Below are positions 18,263 to 25,294 of a stretch of 36,955 bases of DNA, one piece after another. The stretch comes from Desulfovibrionaceae bacterium. GTDB lineage: Bacteria; Desulfobacterota; Desulfovibrionia; Desulfovibrionales; Desulfovibrionaceae. Each line of letters opens with the position of its first letter. Within the stretch, counting starts at the first letter, position 1. The notes below the pieces were generated by a model. The model was not told the origin of the DNA, made no database searches, and saw nothing but the letters and a program-made list of their open reading frames with translations. The position numbers and the translations under genes were made by a program. The stretch spans positions 1 through 36,955 of the forward strand of contig JAFTDR010000188.1 of assembly GCA_017454105.1 (NCBI GenBank), read 5' to 3'.

Positions 18263-18341
18263 GCTGTATCGCGAGGATTTCAGCTTTAACTCGCAGGGAT
18301 TGGCCGATAATATTGTAATCCGTACACGAGGAAAAAATTGG
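18263..18341 (+). repeat. Dispersed ~75-bp repeat, copy 1
   Basis: Readable as LYREDFSFNSQGLADNIVIRTRGK on the plus strand when split around its middle (LYREDFSFNSQ, then GLADNIVIRTRGK). The core CGATAATATTGTAATCCG followed by a CACGAGG-type block recurs at 21116-21180 (minus), 21255-21294 (plus, partial) and 21340-21421 (minus). No known family recognised. Confidence 0.5.
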
Positions 18342-18348
18342 AAACTGG

Positions 18349-18492
18349 TGTCAGCCAAATGGAAACCTAGGAAAATAGCGTCCTCATCTCATAATTTTAT
18401 TGAGAATCTGCGTAGAAAGAGATTGCAATTCAGAGTCAAATCCCTTAAGAACTGTGTGTACTGCAAAGGTTCTTTTATTGTACTGAGAAAAG
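18349..18492 (+). repeat. 140-bp inverted repeat, left copy
   Basis: About 85% identical to the reverse complement of 20112-20250. Shared blocks include GAAAATAGCG/GAAAATCGCG, ATAATTTTAnTGAGAATCT, AAGAACTG and CTGCAAAGGTTCTTTTATT. The copies are separated by 1.6 kb and point toward each other. In this copy one of the ACTGAGAA arms seen in the partner has been lost. Confidence 0.65.
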
Positions 18493-20111
18493 GCGCAAAA
18501 ATTAGATTCTTTTGCGTGGCGCTTTGTATCTTTTGAGAATACGGCATTTTAAGTATGTTTTTTTGTCAAGATAATAGGGACTTCGTATGTGTCGTGGGTA
18601 AAAAAGCTACGGGCAGGCTGCTGCATTCCCCGTCGGCTCCCTCTTGGCTCACCATTGTTGCGCCTCAGTGCTTAAGTAAAAAAAATCTGCTCCGCACCGA
18701 CCGCCCTTTTCTTCCTTGCAGCAGGGGATGGCTCACGTGCCCTTGACTGTCCGCCGATCTTGCTTTGGGGCCTGATCCTTGGACGCGGAAAGCGTGAAGC
18801 AGATCGCACAATGAAACGACTTTCGATGGCGCGTCAAGGTCCATCGGGTACGTCCGCGCTAGGGCGGGCAAATCCGCGTACAACGGGAGGACGCAGAAAA
18901 CCTCGCAGCGCGAGAGTTGCGCCGCCCACGACTCATAACGAAGAACCAGATACCTTTTCTTGTACTTGGCGCTTGTTCAGTTGACATTTCGGTTCATGCG
19001 GCAGATCTTTGCGACATATCAACAATTTGCTGCGCGATTTTTTGCACGAAAAAAGTACTGAGTCATGTGGTCGAGAATTGGCTCCATGTAGAGACATTGA
19101 AGCGGTCTCCTCGGTTTTATGCATCGCGCAAATTTCGGCAATTGCTTGAGAGATGCGCAATAGAACGTTCATCTCTTATTTGTATATCTTGTCTCAGCCG
19201 TCAAATCTCTTGTTTTCTTGATTCCTTGCGTGCTTTCTTGCGCGAAATAAACGCGCAAATCACCGTGGTCGATGGGAGTTCTCTTCCTTTGAGCATGTAT
19301 GCAATGTCTACAGGCGAACGATACCTCATGTATTCCCATGTGAACGGGCGTGCGAAAATAGCGTTATGGTCAATTTAGAAAATAAAAGTGATTTTCAGTT
19401 TCGAAGCAGTCAAAAAAACTGCACATACTGGCAAAAAAGTACAATTATAGGATGTACGATTGCATGAGAGAAGACTTCGAAAGTTCCACTCTACTACTGC
19501 CTTCTCTCAGTCCGTGTTGTAAAAGTATGATGTCCCCCCTACGCTGCGAGGGCAGTAGAGCGTATATGATACAATCGAACTTTGCTTTGCCAGTGCTACA
19601 GTACACCTGTCCAGGAGAGCTTTTTGACTCATCCCACAATTCGGTAAGTGATTGCAAACGATGAGCGCCGAGGTACACTTCAGAAGCCCATTGTCAATAT
19701 ATTTTCCATGAGGCCTGTTGGAGTCAACTCTTAGAATGGCAATGGTAGATCCTGCATTGAAGAAAGCGTGGGATCCGGCCTGTACTTGTTTTGTATGGCG
19801 TGCGCACGGTCTCTTTTATACTCGATCGCACATTGATTTTCAGCAGGACGCTTAGAGTTACACTCTGATATCGTCCACCTAGGGGAAAATCTTTGTGAGG
19901 CTGAGTATAGGATACCGAGCTGTTCCTGGCAACGAAAGAACTTAGCGTGATACGTGTCTTTGAGAGTTTTTCTTCTCAATCTCGTACAACTAGGTATCAA
20001 TTGAAAGACGCAGACTTGTGCTGATACGAGGAAGCATTCTTTGCCTGTGCTATTCGAGGATCCGCTCGCATGGGGTAACCAAGTGCCTGATGATCTTCTG
20101 AATTTTGTGCA

Positions 20112-20255
20112 TTTTCTCAGTAAAATAAAAGAACCTTTGCAGCACGCGCAGTTCTTAGGGTATTTACTGAGAATTGCAATCTATTCTACTTAGATTCTCA
20201 GTAAAATTATAGCCAGAGGGCGCGATTTTCCTCGGTTTCCCATTTTGCTGAGAAA
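20112..20255 (-). repeat. 140-bp inverted repeat, right copy, made of two hairpin units
   Basis: Two hairpin units about 81 bp apart use the same arms: TTCTCAGTAAA (20114) with TTTACTGAGAA (about 20163), and ATTCTCAGTAAAAT (about 20194) with ATTTTGCTGAGAA (about 20242). The first unit has an inner AAGAAC/GTTCTT stem, the second an inner GAGG/CCTC stem. This resembles a REP/BIME-like or MITE-like structure. No coding frame. Confidence 0.6.
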
Positions 20256-20604
20256 TTCGTCAAAAATCAGGATGATCTCGTGAGCCGACATCTGAGACTG
20301 GCAAAAAATGGAAACATTCCAAAATGTACAGTTGACATGTCTTTTTTTCTGACTTCGGCGAGTAGTCACTAGTGACATCCGATAAAAATGAGCGTCGACG
20401 TTCTTTATTTTCTGGGATCAGTCGGCCGTACTTGTCGAGCAAACGGAGCGGAACATTTAGTTAGCTTTCTTGCCGTACGATATGTCGCCATGGCGAACAC
20501 TCTGACACATGTCTTCTCTGTGTTGTGTTACTTAAAAATGACGCAAGCAAGTGCGAATCGCAACCTATTGGGAATGGTATTTTTCTGCGAATGAACCGCT
20601 CAGT

Positions 20605-20945
20605 CTGTTCGTGAGAGGTGCCACGGAGCGTTTTGCGTAGTCTCAGCGAAGATTTTTTCTAGAAATTTTTCCGACAGTCTATTTATGGTTTTTTCTGTAT
20701 CTCGAGTTCAAGGACTCCGAGAGAGGATGATTGTCGAGAGCATTCCCCCTTTGTATCGCCAAATACGACTAAACAGTCGGATACCTAGCTAGGAATCGTT
20801 GTCAAGCCGCACTAGTTTCATGTCGCCGCCATACGTCCCTTGGCTCAGCGTGATACTCTGTATCGCGGGATCGCTTGCAGGACTTGGCCAGAAACGCGTA
20901 AGCGGAAAAAAAATGTCCAGGCGAAAATTTATCCGTCTGAGGATT
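20605..20945 (-). repeat. Diverged ~300-bp direct repeat, copy B (possible protein remnant)
   Basis: Partner of 17850-18145. On the minus strand FRLD, then 20 or so residues, then QGTYGGDMKLVRLDND is readable before a stop codon, and the frame then shifts. The two copies share CAGTC and CGAGTTCAAG blocks to the left of the best-conserved core as well, so the repeat extends to at least 290 bp. The decay (a stop codon and indels) is independent in the two copies. Confidence 0.55.
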
Positions 20946-21115
20946 TCATTTTTTTACGATCAGTTTCGACAGGTATATTCGACCGTAGGGTGGTGTTCCG
21001 CGCGGAAGCCAAGGTGGACAACGCTCCTGGCCGCTACGGGAAAAATCATTGTGCAGTTGGGTATATCGAGACCTAATTACTGACAGGTGGTTAAGCTTTG
21101 GATTTGAAAAACAAA

Positions 21116-21180
21116 TGGCGCGTGTGCGTATTACAATAATATCGTTCAACGGTGGACGCTGAACTTCTCGTGATGCAGAC
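21116..21180 (-). repeat. Dispersed ~75-bp repeat, copy 2
   Basis: In inverted orientation relative to copy 1. On the minus strand it shares the ATATTATTGTAATACG core and the CACACGCG block, plus an upstream CACGAGAAGTTCAGCG segment equivalent to GCGAGGATTTCAGC in copy 1. Confidence 0.45.
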
Positions 21181-21254
21181 TGTCATCCGCCTCTGCAGTT
21201 AGTGACTGCAAAAATGCGCAACGTAAAAGACCTGTTTCTTTGAGATCGCCAAGC

Positions 21255-21294
21255 TTGACCGATATACCATTAATCCGAACACGCGGAAAAATTG
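21255..21294 (+). repeat. Dispersed ~75-bp repeat, copy 3 (partial)
   Basis: Only the right part (GACCGATATACCATTAATCC and an ACACGCGGAAAAATTG block) is retained. Together with copy 4 it forms a local inverted repeat. Confidence 0.45.
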
Positions 21295-21339
21295 TCTAAA
21301 TTCTTGGAAGGTCGATGTTGAGAGTGGCGATCAGAGGGG

Positions 21340-21421
21340 CAGAAAATCATTCTTCGTGTACAGAATACAATAGCATGGTTAAATCACTGGAGTGGACACT
21401 GAAATCGTAGCGATACAGAGC
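21340..21421 (-). repeat. Dispersed ~75-bp repeat, copy 4
   Basis: On the minus strand it reads CTGTATCGCTACGATTTCAG, then a CTATTGTATTCTGTACACG block, parallel to copy 1. Translated, LYRYDFSVHSS matches LYREDFSFNSQ of copy 1, hinting that the repeat once coded for protein. Confidence 0.5.
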
Positions 21422-21601
21422 ATCTTAGCTTGTGTCCGTCTTGCGAAAAAGGAAACAAGGATGCCTGGAGAGATACGCCAACGTACAACGCCAGAATCTT
21501 TGTGGCTTGAGAGAGTAACGTGAGTATTTTACTCCGTGTGTTCAGCAATCATCCAAAAAATTGTGACGTATTTAATAAATAATTGGTGTGATATTTTGTT
21601 C

Positions 21602-21789
21602 TTTTGCGCAATGTGTGATTGTGCATTGCGCGCAACGAAGAGTGAAATTGCGATAAAACTCGAAATTGCGTTATGGTTAAAGAAGAGCGTATATGTATGA
21701 TTGTCTTTGTTCAAACGACAAGAATTCAATCTCGAAAACGCATCTTTCTTTTTGCGCAATCGTAGATATTTTTTGTAATGCGCGCAATT
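21602..21789. promoter_or_regulatory. AT-rich patch with repeated TTGCGCAA-type palindromes
   Basis: TTGCGCAA at 21604-21611 and TTGCGCGCAA at 21626-21635 form one cluster. A second cluster has TTGCGCAA at 21752-21759 and TGCGCGCAA at 21779-21787. Between them are two AAATTGCG half-sites (about 21645 and 21665). This looks like a binding-site array (operator, partition or iteron-like) about 240 nt upstream of the small frameshifted gene. The protein that binds is unknown. Confidence 0.4.
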
Positions 21790-22023
21790 ATGCATTGTGA
21801 TATGGCTACTTTTCTTTGTAGCGGTCGTGAATCTGTATCTAGAATACAAACGGTTTTTTGAAGTGCTATCACAGATACTTTTTATTAAAAATGATATATG
21901 TTTTGATTGTTAAAATATACTAATTTTCAACTCAATGTCAAAATATGTTTTTTTTAATCTCAAAGTATTATGAAGAGAGATATTACGATTCTACAGGTTG
22001 ATTGCAAAATATAGGAGGCTTTT

Positions 22024-22274
22024 ATGTCTGAGAAGCCAGATAATCTAACATGCGCAGGGCAGGGCCCATTGCAATCAACTTCACGAATTGTAATATAGGG
22101 AGTATTATTGAAAATGATGCTTTATTTCTCTTGTTGCTCCCCAAGTTTCAGCAAACATGCCAAGATGCATTTTCTACACATCCTGTCGATTTGTCAATCG
22201 TGAGAGCGCATCAAACGTATCTATGGTGTCACAGTGATTTGTCCGTATCCGCTCAAGGGTCAACGGTACTATAG
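22024..22274 (+). pseudogene. Small hypothetical gene, apparently frameshifted
   Basis: The ATG at 22024 has a perfect AGGAGG six nt upstream after an AT-rich leader, the best ribosome-binding site in the whole tract. The first frame codes only 24 residues (MSEKPDNLTCAGQG, stopping at 22098). A shift near the run GGGCAGGGCCC joins it to a frame continuing to 22274, which reads GPIAINFTNCNIGSIIEN and on to about 80 residues in total. The N-F-T-N-C-N-I-G-S phrase resembles a beta-strand repeat in small phage- or plasmid-type hypothetical proteins. No function is assigned. The shift could be a real mutation or a sequencing error. Confidence 0.4.
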
Positions 22275-22583
22275 CCCCCTGGCAATGTCAACAAAGCCGA
22301 CATTCTTCCTTCTGAGATAGAACAGAAGTTCCTCTAAAAGGCGCACTCAACCGTACCCCCCCACCCCCATCGAGATCGGATACATTTGTCCAGAATGGGG
22401 AACATAGTCTGTGCGCTCTTAAAGGCAGGCGGAAAGCCTCGTAACGGTGCGTACAAGCGTCTGCTCTTTGTATTTTGTCCTGAGCAGGGCTTTTGCTCGC
22501 TTAGTCTATACTGTGGACTGGGCGGGAACCGAGACCGCAAAAAAGACCATGGTCGTACGGAAGCCTCCCCTTGCCTCGTTCTC

Positions 22584-22625
22584 AGATCAAAAAAAAGACC
22601 GCCCTTGGTCGGTCTTTTCTGATCT
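22584..22625. terminator. Orphan bidirectional intrinsic terminator
   Basis: Stem AAAAGACCG (22593-22601) with CGGTCTTTT (22610-22618), loop 8 nt, extended by AGATCA/TGATCT outside. The A run to the left and T run to the right make it functional in both directions. No gene directly precedes it on either strand, so a lost gene or an unrecognised short RNA is possible. Confidence 0.7.
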
Positions 22626-22821
22626 GCTCTGTATGATTGCAGGTCTCTTTTGTGACCTTGATGTCGTGCGTTGCAAGGAATCAAGAGGATGCGATTTGCG
22701 CATACACCCTTGCACAGAAGGAAGAATCGTTGCCGAGTCTTTTTTTGTCAATGAAAAAGGCAAAACTATGCTCATCCTCTGTGCCTGATTTTCGCTTTCA
22801 GGGGCGAGGGCTCGTTGCCAA

Positions 22822-22876
22822 GACTTCGTAGCAAGTTTTTGGCTCGTCTTGTGCGCCTAGCGGTCACTACGAAGTC
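22822..22876. other. Hairpin with 10-bp perfect arms
   Basis: GACTTCGTAG (22822-22831) and CTACGAAGTC (22867-22876) enclose 35 nt that contain a nested CAAG/CTTG pair. No T tract and no target duplication seen. Role unknown. Confidence 0.4.
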
Positions 22877-23062
22877 AGTTCTGCCGTATCCTCATTGCAA
22901 GGGCTTTATTACAGACGAATCGCGTGCCGTGTACGTGCGCGTGCAAAACTCTTGAGTCTCTCTTAGTACCGACTATTCTCCAGTCCGTGCATATCGCATG
23001 GCAAGCTTCTCGAACGCTACCCTACGTGATTTCACGGGTGCTACGAATGTGAGCTGCGCGTA

Positions 23063-24196
23063 TTAGTCCTTGGCGACAAGAATCCATGCCGGACCTTTCG
23101 CGTCAAGGAAACTTGCGACGTAATTGGCTTTTGCGTCTTCACCGCAGTAGACGTCAATGCGGTTTTTCTTAATTGCTCCGCCTGTGTCTTGGGCAAAGCC
23201 GATGCCGCGGTGCGGGAAGGTTGTGTATTTGGGATCAGGGCGGTTTACGCCGTAGGCGACAATGCTGCCTAAGGGAATGAAGTGCGGGTCAGTCGCGAGG
23301 GATTTCCATCCGTCGACAACCTGTCCCATTGCACCGGTCGGCCCTGTGCCTTCGAGTTTAAAGAAAACAAAACTTGGATTTTCGTGGAGAATTTCGTTTA
23401 CACGATCGGGATGATCTTTTAACCACTGGCGCTGCTCAAAGATGTCCCCGCGTTTTAGCAGACCTTTTTCCCGCATGATTCGGCCTGAGCTTTTGTATTT
23501 GTGCCCGTTTTGGCCGTCGTAGTTGATGCAGATCTGCGAGCCATCCTCAAGAAGTAGACAGCCGGAACCCTGGATTTCCAGAAAGAAGACGTCGACGGGA
23601 TCCTTTGCCCAGGCAAGTTCAAGCCCTTTGTTGGCGAGTTTTTTTTCAGCTTCTATTTCGCGCCGCGTGTAGTAGCGGCCTCGCCTGCCAAGGTCCGGCG
23701 GGCGGCGGTAGATTGGATGATTGTAGCCTTTTTTCCGCGTTTTGCTTGCTTTCACAACAGGGGAATAGTATCCAGAATATTGGATATGCTGGCGCACGGG
23801 AACCCAGGCGAAGTTCTTAAGGAAAAGGGAGGGGTCTTTGTCAAGTTCGGGAAGAAGAGCCTCAAGTCGTCTGAGTGTCTGTTTCATTGCCCCCCATGTT
23901 ATCTTGAGCCCAGGTCTTTTGACCGCATAGGCGCTGTCTTTTTTGCTTGAGAGGTAGCGGAGAGACTTTTTGATTGAGGGAGCAAGTTCGCGGTAGCTCT
24001 TCATGCCCTGGATTGCCGGATTGAGGTTTGCGACAAAGGTCGCGGGACTTTCCTTGACTGAGACAGGTGTACCCGGCGCTGGGCCCGCATCAATTTCCTG
24101 CGTCGCCTTCTTGCTCGCGCAGGCCTGGAGAAGGATGCAGAGGGCCAGAAAAATGAGCAAATGGAAACGTATTGATAAAGGAGACGAGTTATGCAT
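23063..24196 (-). CDS. mltA: Membrane-bound lytic murein transglycosylase A
   Basis: A 377-residue outer-membrane lipoprotein that cleaves the MurNAc-GlcNAc bond of peptidoglycan, forming 1,6-anhydroMurNAc. The signal peptide ends in a lipobox LLQAC (Cys near 27). The MltA barrel domain spans the middle (VPVRQHIQYSGYYSPVVKAS, DVFFLEIQGSG). The C-terminal 3D domain has the catalytic region FAQDTGGAIKKNRIDVYCG with the conserved Asps. The start at 24196 (MHNSSPLSIR) is chosen because it begins the signal peptide and has AGGA 9 nt upstream; longer versions run antisense through the thioesterase. Its start codon shares ATGCAT with the divergent gene. Confidence 0.93.
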   Translation of the reverse strand: MHNSSPLSIRFHLLIFLALCILLQACASKKATQEIDAGPAPGTPVSVKESPATFVANLNPAIQGMKSYRELAPSIKKSLRYLSSKKDSAYAVKRPGLKITWGAMKQTLRRLEALLPELDKDPSLFLKNFAWVPVRQHIQYSGYYSPVVKASKTRKKGYNHPIYRRPPDLGRRGRYYTRREIEAEKKLANKGLELAWAKDPVDVFFLEIQGSGCLLLEDGSQICINYDGQNGHKYKSSGRIMREKGLLKRGDIFEQRQWLKDHPDRVNEILHENPSFVFFKLEGTGPTGAMGQVVDGWKSLATDPHFIPLGSIVAYGVNRPDPKYTTFPHRGIGFAQDTGGAIKKNRIDVYCGEDAKANYVASFLDAKGPAWILVAKD

Positions 24197-24637
24197 GATT
24201 TTCCTGCTCCTGATATTTGGCTGCCACATCGGGTTTCCTACGGCGAAACCGATACAATGGGTTTTGTTTACTACGCGGAATATCTGCACTATTTTGAAAG
24301 GGCGCGCACAGCGTATATCAGGCAGTGCGGTGTCAGCTATGCCACTATTGAAGAGCGGGGCGTTTTTCTGCCGGTCAGGGAGGCAACATGCCGCTATCGC
24401 GCTCCCGCCCACTACGATGAACTTTTGTACATCCGCATAGCCGTGAGCGAACTCGGCAGAGCCTCGCTGCGTTTTGTCTACGAGGTGCGCGACGAGAGCA
24501 AGGAACGCCTTATGGCCCAAGGCTCGACTCAGCACGCGCTTATTCGGCGTGACGGGAAACCCATCCCCATGCCCGACTGGTTCAAGGACATACTGTCAAA
24601 TGTCAAGCAGCCGGGCCCAAATGAGCCGCTGTACTAA
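24191..24637 (+). CDS. YbgC/4-hydroxybenzoyl-CoA-type acyl-CoA thioesterase
   Basis: A 148-residue hotdog-fold thioesterase that hydrolyses acyl-CoA or acyl-ACP thioesters in the cytoplasm. The catalytic signature YGETDTMGFVYYAEYLHYFERAR (about 17-39, split here as YGETDTMGFVYY and AEYLHYFERAR) has the active-site Asp, and the rest has the expected GVFLPVREATCRYRAPAHYDE region. AAGGAG lies 8 nt before the ATG. The start overlaps that of mltA on the other strand, and the stop overlaps that of the next minus-strand gene by 4 nt (CTAA at 24634-24637). It is therefore boxed in on both sides with no room for its own terminator or promoter. Confidence 0.93.
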   Translation: MHDFPAPDIWLPHRVSYGETDTMGFVYYAEYLHYFERARTAYIRQCGVSYATIEERGVFLPVREATCRYRAPAHYDELLYIRIAVSELGRASLRFVYEVRDESKERLMAQGSTQHALIRRDGKPIPMPDWFKDILSNVKQPGPNEPLY

Positions 24638-25137
24638 AAGGGTCTTTTCCTGAATTCGTCCATGGTTTCAAGCTCATCCGGCTCTTCACCCCGGATAATG
24701 GCGACAAGGGTCCGCATTAAGCTGTCAAGACGGGTGTACACTTTTGTCTCGCCAGATCGTGTGAGGGACCAGACGGTTGGACTGTGTAGCACCTTGCCTA
24801 GGCCCGTAATTTTTTGTTCGCGCGCTGAGAGGGAGACTGAGAGAACAGTCTGCGGTTCAAGCTGGATGCGGATCGTGTTTCCGTTGCGCGTAACTGTCGC
24901 GTCTGTGCGGTTTTCCAGGCGGAGGAGATCTTGTATTGCGGCGTTTAGAAGATGAGTTTGCTCCTGCGCCGTGATTTCCTGCTGTTCTTTATTGAGTTTT
25001 GTTTCCTCTTGGCGGAATTTTTCTTGCCAGCGCTCTTTGTCTTTTTGAAGCGATGTCTGTCCCTTGCGCACCATGCGCAGACACCACATGATGGCGATAA
25101 GGGTGATGAAGCCGGCTATTGCGAAGAGTATGTACAT
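24634..25137 (-). CDS. Small membrane-anchored coiled-coil protein of unknown function
   Basis: A 167-residue protein. An N-terminal TM (about 2-20, YILFAIAGFITLIAIMWCL) is followed by a charged, Gln/Glu/Lys-rich coiled coil (about 25-65, KDKERWQEKFRQEETKLNKEQQE) and a small C-terminal domain. Topology (N-out or N-in) is not clear. No family recognised. The start at 25137 is chosen because it opens the hydrophobic segment; longer forms run antisense into the GTPase gene. It diverges from that gene with a 157-nt gap and converges on the thioesterase with overlapping stops. Confidence 0.7.
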   Translation of the reverse strand: MYILFAIAGFITLIAIMWCLRMVRKGQTSLQKDKERWQEKFRQEETKLNKEQQEITAQEQTHLLNAAIQDLLRLENRTDATVTRNGNTIRIQLEPQTVLSVSLSAREQKITGLGKVLHSPTVWSLTRSGETKVYTRLDSLMRTLVAIIRGEEPDELETMDEFRKRPF

Positions 25138-25294
25138 ATGCGCCTCGGTGCTGCTTTTAAAAAGCATAGGGCAAATGTTCTGACTGCGCAAGGGGAGTGG
25201 CTCTTTGACATTCTCATGAGAGTTACGATACATTCGCCTGAAAACAGACAGCTGTGCGTCTGGATCGTTACCGTTTTTATAAGGGAGATCAAGC

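Larger units (their letters stand above)
17203..23062. other. 5.9-kb gene-poor tract with diverged repeats
   Basis: No intact gene of recognisable family is found. The open frames are under about 155 codons, lack good ribosome-binding sites and overlap on both strands. Visible contents are: a pair of roughly 300-bp diverged direct repeats, four copies of a shorter dispersed repeat, a 140-bp inverted pair, an AT-rich patch with TTGCGCAA palindromes, a frameshifted small gene, and an orphan bidirectional terminator. Composition shifts to AT-rich near 21.5-22.0 kb. The pattern fits old mobile or gene-duplicate debris. A frame at 18917-19378 (+) contains VVDGSSLPLSMYA, faintly like a transposase Asp motif, but that is too weak to name. 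Confidence 0.65.

Noticed and set aside
18917..19378. A 153-codon open frame with a possible transposase Asp motif (VVDGSS)
   Set aside because: No ribosome-binding site, no second Asp or Glu motif, Cys-rich and low-complexity ends. Kept only as a hint of an old transposase.
20112..20255. Possible CRISPR-like repeat array
   Set aside because: Only two hairpin units with different inner sequences, no regular repeat-spacer pattern, and no cas genes.
21529..21849. A 106-codon minus-strand open frame in the AT-rich patch
   Set aside because: Runs through the palindrome clusters and has no family likeness or ribosome-binding site; AT-rich DNA gives such frames by chance.
23034..23046. CGTGA/TCACG hairpin near the mltA end as a terminator
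   Set aside because: Short 5-bp stem, minimal loop, no T run on the minus strand.
17203..23062. Possible prophage
   Set aside because: No integrase, terminase, capsid or lysis genes recognisable, no tRNA attachment site; one small phage-like frame is not enough.
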